From a virus: DNA of 21,884 bases. Under the pieces are notes generated by a model. The model made no database searches. It saw only the letters and a list, made by a program, of their open reading frames with translations, and was not told where the DNA came from. The DNA lies in the IMG/VR virus record IMGVR_UViG_3300034375_003658, positions 1 to 21,884 of that record. The stretch is one strand, 5' to 3'. Position numbers and translations under genes: made by a program. Below, in pieces: positions 11,486-18,315 of this stretch (within the stretch, counting starts at the first letter, position 1; each line of letters starts with the position of its first letter).

Positions 11486-11630
11486 CCGCTTTTACTTTCA
11501 TAGGTTGGTTACATGAACAATGAGGCCATTTGTTTTTGAGGTTGCGAAAGGTGAGGTGTTTAACCTCACCCTTGCACTCACACTCAGCAACTACAGGCTC
11601 ATCCAACTTCGAGTTCGAGTTGTCGGTCAT
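11454..11630 (-). CDS. Small zinc-ribbon-like protein (58 aa)
   Basis: The ATG at 11630 follows GGTGA by 6 bases and is preferred over an in-frame GTG at 11639. The protein has two Cys pairs, AECECKGE and PHCSCNQP, about 21 residues apart, which suits one zinc ion; an intervening basic stretch (LTFRNLKNKW) would suit nucleic-acid contact. It overlaps both neighbours, the Nmad1-type gene (32 bases) and DNA polymerase (32 bases). It may be a polymerase-associated accessory protein; no family is recognised. Confidence 0.65.
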   Translation of the reverse strand: MTDNSNSKLDEPVVAECECKGEVKHLTFRNLKNKWPHCSCNQPMKVKADAVPLVHTSD

Positions 11631-12045
11631 CTTTGTCACCGATTCGCATCCTTACTTCAGCCTCAACAAGAAACAAATAACGCCGTAGGTCGCGTATATC
11701 ATCTAGGATACCTTCTTCACGGCTGTCTTCAAACGCCGCTTGGAACACATCATAATTGCACTCGCCCACTTGCTTTTCAAGCCTGTCCCATTTGCGAGCT
11801 AACATCATAAACGCGCCGACACCGCCGCGCTGTTTCCAACTATTGCCATAGGACTGCTCAGATATGTGCAAGCCCTCCACATCTTCATTAGCCAGACCTA
11901 GCACCTTATTGATAATGGCACTGTAGTCATCGGCATCTATTTCACCGTTCCTAGCCAATTTAAGATACTCCTCTTCCTCTAACTCACGCATACGCCTTGT
12001 CATATAAGCCTCGTGACTTTCGTGTTTTACAAAGTTTCCATCCAT
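11599..12045 (-). CDS. Nmad1 (DUF1599)-type protein
   Basis: The protein is about 148 residues from the ATG at 12045, which has GGAG 9 bases upstream; a longer frame to 12090 lacks a ribosome binding site. The core GLHISEQSYGNSWKQRGGVG, AFMMLARKWDRLEKQV and a later DDIRDLRRYLFLVEAEV match DUF1599, renamed nucleotide modification associated domain 1. The family is all-helical, related in look to MazG/dUTPase-type pyrophosphatases, and often lies beside thymidylate synthase genes, as here, where the two overlap by 19 bases. The acidic residues of the C-terminal helix could bind metal. A role in shaping the pool of a modified pyrimidine nucleotide is inferred. Confidence 0.78.
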   Translation of the reverse strand: MDGNFVKHESHEAYMTRRMRELEEEEYLKLARNGEIDADDYSAIINKVLGLANEDVEGLHISEQSYGNSWKQRGGVGAFMMLARKWDRLEKQVGECNYDVFQAAFEDSREEGILDDIRDLRRYLFLVEAEVRMRIGDKDDRQLELEVG

Positions 12046-13043
12046 TTGTCTTTTCTCCGTTCTAGCCATTCGTAACACGCCAAATGCCAATCATCTGACT
12101 TTATGTCTTTAGAATGTTCCATGGCTTGGAAAATTTCTTTTGCTTTCCATGCCACCCACATTCTGTGCATAGGCTGTGCCACTTCGCTAAAAACAGAGTT
12201 AGTATATGGTCTGGGTTTCTCGGGGTCTTCCATAAACCACTCAAGCTCTTCATCAAAGGTAACTATGTCATCTACTAGCGGGGAGGGTTTAATCATACGA
12301 CTAGCATATGAATCATAGTCAGGGGTCATTCCATCAAGCCCCTCCAACACTTCGGTATACGCATGGAGGTTATTGCTGAACTGTGTATAAATCCCAACCT
12401 GTGCGCCAATCCGTGCCGCAATGTATTCCTGCAGAATGGACATATGGACAGCGTTAGCTCCCAGCGCACCCCAGATCATATCATTACTGCGATTACATAC
12501 CGTCATGTCCAGCTTATTATCGCGAACGCTGAAATATATATGCGTATTACAAGGGTGATCTTTGCACCCATTATCCTTGCGTAAATCACCTTCAGGATCC
12601 CACATAGCTAAAACAGTTCGTCTATCGTTTTCATAGGTCATAAGTCTATGAACAGCTATATCCAATTGATCTTTATAGAAATAGTTACGCCATCTATAGC
12701 CATATGCACCTTGGAGGATTTTACCATTATCGCTATAAGTACCCATCCGTTTATTATAACGCTGGATCCACTCAAGGTCTTCACGACCCGCTAACATCCA
12801 GAGGCTTTCCATAAAATGGAATACAGGGTTAGCGTCGCGTTGCGGATAGAACAATACCCGCTCACGGGGGTTATTGTAAGTAATCGCACAAGGCTCACGG
12901 AACTCAAGTGCTTTACCGTTTCGGGTGTTTACTTCAACACCGCTAGTTTCAAGGGATTGTTTCACCAGCCATAACGCATCACTGACATTAACAGCGGTGA
13001 AAGTGTGCATACCCCTCATTGGGGCTTTGCCAAATAGTGCCAT
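12027..13043 (-). CDS. Thymidylate synthase-family protein (ThyA or dUMP hydroxymethylase)
   Basis: This 338-residue ThyA-fold enzyme has YGYRWRNYF (about 114-122), the phosphate-binding Arg141-Arg142 (ENDRRTVLAMWDP), the nucleophile Cys165 (HPCNTHIYF), NRSNDMIWG (184-192) and NNLHAY. The usual D-x(4)-LPFN segment is replaced by DMIWGALGANAVH, one residue longer before the Asn (Asn197), and the C-terminus ends KWMETL without the PVAV-type closing tail. These departures occur in a phage subfamily; the enzyme could methylate or hydroxymethylate dUMP and sequence alone does not decide. AAAGGTGG precedes the ATG. It begins a unit with the Nmad1 protein, a zinc ribbon, DNA polymerase and the HD nucleotidase. 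Confidence 0.9.
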   Translation of the reverse strand: MALFGKAPMRGMHTFTAVNVSDALWLVKQSLETSGVEVNTRNGKALEFREPCAITYNNPRERVLFYPQRDANPVFHFMESLWMLAGREDLEWIQRYNKRMGTYSDNGKILQGAYGYRWRNYFYKDQLDIAVHRLMTYENDRRTVLAMWDPEGDLRKDNGCKDHPCNTHIYFSVRDNKLDMTVCNRSNDMIWGALGANAVHMSILQEYIAARIGAQVGIYTQFSNNLHAYTEVLEGLDGMTPDYDSYASRMIKPSPLVDDIVTFDEELEWFMEDPEKPRPYTNSVFSEVAQPMHRMWVAWKAKEIFQAMEHSKDIKSDDWHLACYEWLERRKDKWMETL

Positions 13044-13071
13044 ATTGAACCACCTTTCTATGGGGCTATAA

Positions 13072-13094
13072 AGCCGCTCGAGCGGCTGATATTA
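13072..13094 (-). promoter_or_regulatory. -10 box and 16-base palindrome upstream of the ThyA gene
   Basis: On the minus strand TAATAT (13094-13089) is followed one base later by the perfect palindrome AGCCGCTCGAGCGGCT (13087-13072), a 6-bp hairpin with TCGA loop. This repeats the -10-then-hairpin design seen at 1465, 2196, 4157 and 4673. TTTA follows the stem, so it may instead be a weak terminator of the radical SAM unit. No convincing -35 was found. Confidence 0.45.
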
Positions 13095-13144
13095 GTTTGC
13101 CCTACCCAACTACCAAAAGCAACCTTCTGGCGGCTGTATGGGGC

Positions 13145-14146
13145 TTAAATAAAGTCAAAATGTTTCTTAACACGCTTAGTATATGTTCCTCCATTCAATG
13201 CTTCTTTAATTGCAGTTTCTGTTTCCTCTGTAGGCTCGGGTAACGTCTTGCGTCCCATGCGGTCAGGTAACAATCCATTACGAAGAGTGGTATTGTCGCA
13301 ACCGTTACAAGGACCGAAATCGCGTTGCCCATGATACAGTTTGGTTCTCGCCGCATGGAAAGCCTCCCCCTGCCAAATATCTTCAATATGTGTATCCATT
13401 ATATTGCCGCACTTATACCATCCCACCCAATCATTACAGCATACAGCTACATTGCCATCCCAACGGATAGACATTTCGCGGAAGGGTTTAGCACAGCGTT
13501 TACCATCTTGGTCGTGGTTCAATGGAAAAGCATTTCCAGCATGGTTGCTAACTTGGGCATGAGTTCCACTTGTAGCCAATGTAAGATCCATGCCAACAAC
13601 GATATCATGCTCTGTAACTTTTCGTCTACGGTGGGGGTTTGCGGCACGGTCGGCGGGATATTCATAAACGGGATGTGGACCATTGTAACGCTCCTTGATT
13701 TTATCTACGATTTTAATACGGTCGTAGTTATCAAGGAATAGAACGTTTAGCCCTGCATCCATAAGTTTGTTGACCGTTTCCTCTGTATCTTTCAACAACC
13801 CACCACCATTGCTAGTCATCATAAGTGGTGTTCTGGGTAACTCTTTACGGAACAGCCCCACCATTTCAATAAAGAAAGGGTGCATAGTGGGCTCGCCGTG
13901 CATAGCAAACTCAATGCGTGGATTCCACCCTGCCCTTTTAATTTCCTCACAAATGCGGGTAGCAGTTTGGATATGCAGATTTTTGTAAGGGGCAGATGCT
14001 TTGCCGTGCAAATTACTCGGACCATCAGCTTCGTTTTCACGGATAGATTGTATGCCGCAAAATGAGCAAGCAAGGTTGCACCCTTCCACAAACTCTATCT
14101 GAATAGAGTTTGGTGGGTCTTGATAAAAGTTAGATTGCTCCGCCAT
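13145..14146 (-). CDS. Radical SAM / SPASM-domain enzyme
   Basis: The protein is about 333 residues from the ATG at 14146 (an in-frame ATG at 14179 has no spaced ribosome binding site). CNLACSFCG (Cys23, Cys27, Cys30) is the radical SAM 4Fe-4S motif, followed by FAMHGEPTMHP and MMTSNGGG, typical of the TIM-barrel core. The C-terminal part has RCAKPFREMSIRWDGNVAVC, CNDWVGWYKCGN, IWQG and PCNGCDN, a SPASM-like auxiliary cluster domain. SPASM enzymes usually modify peptides or tRNA or act as dehydrogenases. The start overlaps the glycosyltransferase gene by 17 bases, so both probably serve one pathway, perhaps modification of a DNA base. The substrate is unknown. Confidence 0.9.
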   Translation of the reverse strand: MAEQSNFYQDPPNSIQIEFVEGCNLACSFCGIQSIRENEADGPSNLHGKASAPYKNLHIQTATRICEEIKRAGWNPRIEFAMHGEPTMHPFFIEMVGLFRKELPRTPLMMTSNGGGLLKDTEETVNKLMDAGLNVLFLDNYDRIKIVDKIKERYNGPHPVYEYPADRAANPHRRRKVTEHDIVVGMDLTLATSGTHAQVSNHAGNAFPLNHDQDGKRCAKPFREMSIRWDGNVAVCCNDWVGWYKCGNIMDTHIEDIWQGEAFHAARTKLYHGQRDFGPCNGCDNTTLRNGLLPDRMGRKTLPEPTEETETAIKEALNGGTYTKRVKKHFDFI

Positions 14147-14915
14147 CTTTAGCCGCCTTTCGCCATTGAACACGGACATCCCACCGTGTTTTCATACCTT
14201 CCCAACCTGTTTTGGTTTCTTTCTGCAATGCTTTCACATACAGCGGAAAGGCTTGTTCCAAAGCACGGCTGGCTCGTTCTTGCATTTCAGCGTTGCGATC
14301 TGTGCTACAGCCTCCAGCCGCGCCACTCGCACCACGCTGATCCCATGTCCAATCTACAATAACCGCATTACCATGCCCTTTTTGGAATAGGCTGAGGGTT
14401 ACATAGTAATCCTCCATTAACTCCATAGCATCGTAGCGTATGCCTAATTGTTGGAGAACATGGGGGCGTATGGCATGGACAGCGTTTTGCCGCATCCCAT
14501 ACTTCACCCTGTCAGGGTAATGTTTATCATTCATTTGGCGTGGGCTGAGGCCAACATGGGTGAAATTATTTAACAGCCATTCCATGCGCTCCCACAGTTC
14601 GTGCATCTCACCCTGCTCAGTTTTCCTTAAGTTAGGTGCGTCATCATGTGCGCGGCGACCAAATATAAGATCGTCATCCAAAATAACAATTTTATCATAC
14701 TCCTGCTCCACTGCGTGATCTACAATAAATTGGCGGACATTGTTTATGCCCTTGATTTCACCACGGTTCAGGCAGTAACGACCATTCTTAATATGTGCTT
14801 GCACTTCTTCTTGTGGGCAAACCAGAACCGCACTTTCTCTTGCTTCCGGACCAATACTTTCCCAAGTAGTTTGCTTATTGAGCCTACCCCTTGTGGGGAT
14901 AAAAATAGGTATCAT
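14130..14915 (-). CDS. Glycosyltransferase, TET-associated (TAGT) type
   Basis: This 261-residue GT-A-type protein opens MIPIFIPTRGRLNKQTTWE, the nucleotide-sugar-binding strand and loop of family-2-like transferases. IVILDDDLIFGRR (about 76-88) carries the DxD metal motif. GINNVRQFIVDHA precedes it, and AMELMEDYYVTLSLFQKGHG (about 160-180) supplies the acidic ED pair expected of the catalytic region. The arrangement fits the TET/JBP-associated glycosyltransferases that phages use to decorate oxidised pyrimidines. No TET/JBP dioxygenase is in this window. ATGA overlaps the upstream zinc-ribbon gene. Protein or lipid glycosylation is the alternative. Confidence 0.75.
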   Translation of the reverse strand: MIPIFIPTRGRLNKQTTWESIGPEARESAVLVCPQEEVQAHIKNGRYCLNRGEIKGINNVRQFIVDHAVEQEYDKIVILDDDLIFGRRAHDDAPNLRKTEQGEMHELWERMEWLLNNFTHVGLSPRQMNDKHYPDRVKYGMRQNAVHAIRPHVLQQLGIRYDAMELMEDYYVTLSLFQKGHGNAVIVDWTWDQRGASGAAGGCSTDRNAEMQERASRALEQAFPLYVKALQKETKTGWEGMKTRWDVRVQWRKAAKDGGAI

Positions 14916-15232
14916 AACTCATCCTCATCAAATCTTATTGAACCAGAGGCCATTGCTTCTTCTAACTCTTCATCGGTTAGGTTGTCAATGTCTGCTTCAG
15001 TATATCTAAAAACCTTTTGTGGCTTCGTCCTCGACCGTAACCGTTTCTTTTTGTTTGGCTTCGGTTGCTCGGGCTTCGGTTTCGGCACGGTGGGCTTGGA
15101 TGTCTCTAATACTTCCAATGTCCGATAGATGTGCTTGCATTTCTGACATACTCGCTTCCTCCGGACTGATTTGTCCGCTGTAAGTCTGCTGTCTGCGACG
15201 GTTGATTTGCCACTGCATTTTGGACACAACAT
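14912..15232 (-). CDS. NrdR-type zinc ribbon with Lys/Pro-rich tail
   Basis: This 106-residue protein begins MLCPKCSGKSTVADSR, then VRRKRVCQKCKHIYRTLEVL, with Cys3/Cys6 and Cys29/Cys32. This is the N-terminal zinc ribbon of NrdR, the ribonucleotide reductase repressor, including the DSR and RR residues. NrdR's ATP-cone is absent; instead there is a Lys/Pro-rich linker (about 47-72) and a short acidic tail (TDEELEEAMASGS). It may compete with host NrdR at NrdR boxes, or be a DNA-binding adaptor for the modification enzymes. The start follows GGTGG by about 8 bases, and the upstream stop lies 2 bases before it. Confidence 0.75.
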   Translation of the reverse strand: MLCPKCSGKSTVADSRLTADKSVRRKRVCQKCKHIYRTLEVLETSKPTVPKPKPEQPKPNKKKRLRSRTKPQKVFRYTEADIDNLTDEELEEAMASGSIRFDEDEL

Positions 15233-15234
15233 TT

Positions 15235-16140
15235 CTACACCACCCCACCATTAGGAGCCTCCAACCACATTCCAACATTAGCCCGATACTTACTGCGCGG
15301 CTTACCTTGTCCAAGGCGCACACGCTCATACTTATCCCACTCGCACAGGCTATGCTCAATAGTTCGCATATCTACTGCATCAAGGGGGACATGAGATTGA
15401 ATGTAATTTGGTGCTTGAGCCAGTAACTCCTGCATTTCGGTATTGGCTTGGGTCTGGTTCATAGACTTAGTGAGCACCCTATCATGGATACGGTTCAGTC
15501 CTCGCTTTGCTCCTGGACCTGCGTTTGCCCAACTAAAACGGTCTTGTGCCTTGTCCAATACAGGTGTGTAGTTGAGGTCGGTAACCACTTCGTATGACAT
15601 AAAACCTCCCCCTCCCCATCCCCGATGGGAAGCCATCGCTTTGTGGGTCGCTTGCAACGATTGCGTTTCCTCGGCGACCCCCGATAAATGCACCCTGTCT
15701 TTCCAGATAGGTTTGAGGAAATGGTCAACGACGACCTCCGATTTACGAGCTTTGAGACCTTGATTAGTGATTATATAAGCTCCAGTGAATGTCCGCAAAC
15801 CAGAGGACAACCTAGCCTCAATAAGTTCTTTTGTATGGTCGGGATTCCATCCTTTATCTTCGTCAACCCACCCATGTTCTTCGGCAAACTCGCTTGTGCC
15901 AATCATGCGAAACAAACAACAATTAAACACGATTTCACTGTGCGAACGGTTCGCATTTGGGTTAGTCCAGTTTTGGCGCATCCAAACAGTAACACGGTCG
16001 TTTTCACGGAAGGGGTTTGTGAACTTGTAGTCCTGCAAAATGTGGTCGTCAGTCCAAGGGGGGTTGACCCCCTTGGCTCGCTTTTGGTAAATAGCGTGAC
16101 GCTCATTTATCCAGTAAAAGAACCTTTCTATGTTCTCCAT
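15235..16140 (-). CDS. 5-hmdU DNA kinase helical domain / aGPT-Pplase family protein
   Basis: This 301-residue protein matches the family first called alpha-glutamyl/putrescinyl thymine pyrophosphorylase and now the 5-hmdU DNA kinase helical domain. Visible signatures are FFYWINERHAIYQKR, PPWTDDHILQDYKFTNPFRE (about 27-46), FMSYEVVTDLNYTPVL, SWANAGPGAKRGLNRI (about 204-219) and LCEWDKYERVRLGQGKPRSK near the C-terminus. In phages such as ViI and SP10 the family belongs to thymidine hypermodification. No Walker A motif is present, so no fused P-loop kinase is seen; this may be the stand-alone DNA-base-handling module. It precedes the zinc-ribbon, glycosyltransferase and radical SAM genes with almost no spacing. 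Confidence 0.8.
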   Translation of the reverse strand: MENIERFFYWINERHAIYQKRAKGVNPPWTDDHILQDYKFTNPFRENDRVTVWMRQNWTNPNANRSHSEIVFNCCLFRMIGTSEFAEEHGWVDEDKGWNPDHTKELIEARLSSGLRTFTGAYIITNQGLKARKSEVVVDHFLKPIWKDRVHLSGVAEETQSLQATHKAMASHRGWGGGGFMSYEVVTDLNYTPVLDKAQDRFSWANAGPGAKRGLNRIHDRVLTKSMNQTQANTEMQELLAQAPNYIQSHVPLDAVDMRTIEHSLCEWDKYERVRLGQGKPRSKYRANVGMWLEAPNGGVV

Positions 16141-16144
16141 AGGT

Positions 16145-16750
16145 TTAGTCCCCTAGCTTAATGACGCCTTTTGCCAACGCCAATTTAATATCAACACTGT
16201 TGCCTCCAGGAGTCAACGCTTTCATAGCGGACAAGGCATCAGCAACGGTAGCAGACTTAGCAAGGGCTTCAAAGTTATGCCAGCGATTGCTACCTTCACG
16301 GTATGGGTTAGAACCTGTAATAACAATCGTTGCCTGTGGATCATACTTAACCCGAGCGGTGCGCTCTTGCTTGGGTACATCAACAGTAACGGTTGGTGTA
16401 GGCATGACAGCCGACGGAGTGTTCACCTGCATTTTAGTCTCCTTTTCAACAGGTTTATATTTTTTCGCGCGAGTCGCTACAATTTTGTGAAACTCTTTGT
16501 AAACGCCCTGCGAATTAAAATAGCCAGTAGTCTCGCGTTGGATATTACTGGCTTCCAAAACACTGAGTAACTCTTGCTCAGTGAATGTGTTTTGTAATTG
16601 TTCCACATTTGAAAACACAATGCTATGCTCATTGAGCTCTTTACAATTACGAAGGTCTCGCAATGAGGGGAACACAAAGTAGGAATATGGCTCGTTCCTG
16701 TTAGATTCATTGTGGTTTTCCAATACTGCAAAAGTCTTGATTGCCGCCAT
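16145..16750 (-). CDS. Hypothetical phage protein with C-terminal basic domain (201 aa)
   Basis: There is no firm family. The N-terminal half (MAAIKTFAVLENHNES...) is mixed; the middle carries a Lys/Pro-rich linker; the C-terminal 80 residues (TIVITGSNPYREGSNRWHNF, then TVADALSAMKAL and DIKLALAKGVIKL) resemble a small domain I have seen repeatedly at the ends of phage proteins. The AAAGGAG ribosome binding site is well placed. It leads the unit with the aGPT-Pplase-family, NrdR-ribbon, glycosyltransferase and radical SAM genes, with 4 bases to the next start. It could be a DNA-binding subunit for that pathway. Confidence 0.75.
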   Translation of the reverse strand: MAAIKTFAVLENHNESNRNEPYSYFVFPSLRDLRNCKELNEHSIVFSNVEQLQNTFTEQELLSVLEASNIQRETTGYFNSQGVYKEFHKIVATRAKKYKPVEKETKMQVNTPSAVMPTPTVTVDVPKQERTARVKYDPQATIVITGSNPYREGSNRWHNFEALAKSATVADALSAMKALTPGGNSVDIKLALAKGVIKLGD

Positions 16751-16783
16751 GTCAAAGCTCCTTTCTGTAAGCCTTATACTGTT

Positions 16784-16811
16784 ATTCTACTATATATAGG
16801 GAATCAAGCAA
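16784..16811 (-). promoter_or_regulatory. Possible sigma70-type promoter for the 16750-13145 unit
   Basis: TTGCTT (16811-16806), a 16-base spacer and TAGAAT (16789-16784) on the minus strand lie about 34 bases before the ATG at 16750. The same TTGCTT and 16-base spacing occur at 6021-6048. A TATATATAG run in the spacer offers an alternative -10. Confidence 0.4.
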
Positions 16812-16845
16812 GCCCTAAATACTCCAATGCCCCACTAAAAGTTCT

Positions 16846-16892
16846 CTCCTAGCAGGGCATCGGGCGAGAGGTGAGCTTCTGCCCACCCCCAC
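16846..16892 (-). terminator. Weak hairpins after the DUF932 gene
   Basis: On the minus strand GGGC...GCCC pairing (about 16888-16862) follows the stop at 16897 by a few bases, and a second ATGCCC/GGGCAT stem lies further on (to about 16833). Neither is followed by a U-tract. Partial termination between the replication and modification units is possible. Confidence 0.3.
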
Positions 16893-16896
16893 ATTC

Positions 16897-17928
16897 TTAG
16901 GCGGCTTTGGCGTATTCAAGAGCCTTTACCATAGCCTTCCGCTTGACTTGGGCATTATTGCCAAACCATGCGGAGTTAAGGGCGTGGTCACGAGTCTTGG
17001 CTCGCTTTTGGTGATCCATAACATAGGTCACACCGTTTAGCGCACCCCACCAAGTCCCCTTGGCTGAAGACATATCGTGTCCTGGAGAAGTTTCAATAGC
17101 TTCCAGTATAGACTGGGAAGTTTTGGTAAACTCCTCATGAAGCGGTGGTAAGTCGGCCTCATTAGACTTAGCGCGTTCAATAAGAAGTTTAGGCTGGAAC
17201 AACTCAGCAATGAAATTATCAACCTGTTCCTTAGTAGCTCGTTGCTTAGCAAGGAACTCGGACTGCTGTTGGAACTGTGTCATTTGCTCACCACTAATAC
17301 CAAGTGCTGTTTCAGCGGCTTGCATAATTTCCTCGTCAAACATTTGTAAATGCAACACGCGGAACTTACCCGTCATACCCTCTTGGCTGAGCGCAAGGGT
17401 AATCGTATTATTACACACCACGCGGATAGGGGTGAACATAACGGTCATAGCAGTGCCAACCTTGTGACTGTTAGCCATGAGCAAGTAACCCTCGATCTCA
17501 TCGCCACCCGCTAACTTGAAGCCCTTCTTGATTTTAGCCAAGCCCCAAATGCGCTCGCCATCACTAAGGCTACCCGCAGTATCCATTTCCATATGTCCTG
17601 CTTCGGTAAACTTTTTAAAGAAGGACATTGTTTCGTGGTTCTGGAATGGAACAAACCCTTCGCCGCAGTGCGACAGCACACGGTTATCGGTATCGCGCAC
17701 CACTACATAATGGTCGTTAGCCCGAAGCATCTCGGCTTCACCGCGTGGGTCATTGAGGTTCCAAGTGTTAGGCTTGTCAGCGTAATAGACAGGCCGCTTG
17801 CTAACTGTCCAGTCAAGGCCAGCCGCTTTAAGCATTTCCTCAGGAGTAAGGTTATGCTCAACTTTTTCACCAAGCCCATGCCACGGAACTTGTCCTGCAT
17901 AAGCCATCGTTTCTACCATATGTGCCAT
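16897..17928 (-). CDS. DUF932 phage/plasmid-like protein
   Basis: This 343-residue protein opens MAHMVETMAYAGQVPWHGLG and shows the family hallmarks: DHYVVVRDTDNRVLSHCGEG then FVPFQNHETM (about 72-101), GYLLMANSHKVGTAMTV, FTPIRVVCNNTITLAL (about 165-180) and GTWWGALNGVTYVMDH near the C-terminus. DUF932 proteins are common in phages and plasmids and lie near replication or recombination genes; the biochemical role is not established. A good AGAAAGGA site precedes the ATG. It follows the helicase and a small unknown, consistent with a replication accessory role. Confidence 0.93.
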   Translation of the reverse strand: MAHMVETMAYAGQVPWHGLGEKVEHNLTPEEMLKAAGLDWTVSKRPVYYADKPNTWNLNDPRGEAEMLRANDHYVVVRDTDNRVLSHCGEGFVPFQNHETMSFFKKFTEAGHMEMDTAGSLSDGERIWGLAKIKKGFKLAGGDEIEGYLLMANSHKVGTAMTVMFTPIRVVCNNTITLALSQEGMTGKFRVLHLQMFDEEIMQAAETALGISGEQMTQFQQQSEFLAKQRATKEQVDNFIAELFQPKLLIERAKSNEADLPPLHEEFTKTSQSILEAIETSPGHDMSSAKGTWWGALNGVTYVMDHQKRAKTRDHALNSAWFGNNAQVKRKAMVKALEYAKAA

Positions 17929-17949
17929 GATTGTTTCCTTTCTACAAAA

Positions 17950-18216
17950 CTAGGCGTCATAACCAGCTTCCACAGTTGGAAGCACATCAAAGTCGGCAAG
18001 CGAAATGTCAAGCCAACAAGTTTCCCCCATTGCATTAAACGCAATCTGACAACGCATCTCAACGTCGTTGTGTAGCGTTGTGTGTATAATGGGGTATTTG
18101 AACGTATCATCAAGTGCGTTAAGAAACTTGCTCTTGAGGGTACGGTTTGCCTTACGGCGGATAGCACGGTCATTAAGTGTAACGAAGTGCTCTTTGGTTA
18201 GGTATGGAACATCCAT
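17950..18216 (-). CDS. Hypothetical protein (88 aa)
   Basis: Not recognised. The frame extends to 18288, but promoter-like boxes (18251-18284) fall inside that part, and GAAGGGG lies 8 bases before the ATG at 18216, which I take as the start (MDVPYLTKEHFVTL). The N-terminal half is very basic (RAIRRKANRTLKSKF) and the C-terminal half acidic (WLDISLADFDVLPTVEAGYD). It is first in a two-gene unit with the DUF932 protein, 21 bases apart. Confidence 0.75.
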   Translation of the reverse strand: MDVPYLTKEHFVTLNDRAIRRKANRTLKSKFLNALDDTFKYPIIHTTLHNDVEMRCQIAFNAMGETCWLDISLADFDVLPTVEAGYDA

Positions 18217-18250
18217 GTAATTAGCCCCTTCTATGGCTGGTTGGTTTGTA

Positions 18251-18284
18251 CCTATATTTAATAAGTGTAGCAGTTGGATGTAAA
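18251..18284 (-). promoter_or_regulatory. Promoter-like boxes upstream of the 18216 gene
   Basis: On the minus strand TTTACA (18284-18279) lies 14 bases before TTATTAAATATAGG (18264-18251). The ATTAAATAT block matches the promoter-like sequence at 7010-7025, and the TTTACAT element matches the one at 2245-2250. Spacing to a chosen -10 hexamer is 15-17 bases depending on register. Confidence 0.5.
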
Positions 18285-18315
18285 CCAATAACAGGTCAAC
18301 CTGACAATTTAATAA

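Noticed and set aside
15235-16140. Fused P-loop 5-hmdU kinase
   Set aside because: I looked for a Walker A motif (GxxxxGKS/T) and found none; GPGAKRG is a family motif of the helical domain, not a P-loop.
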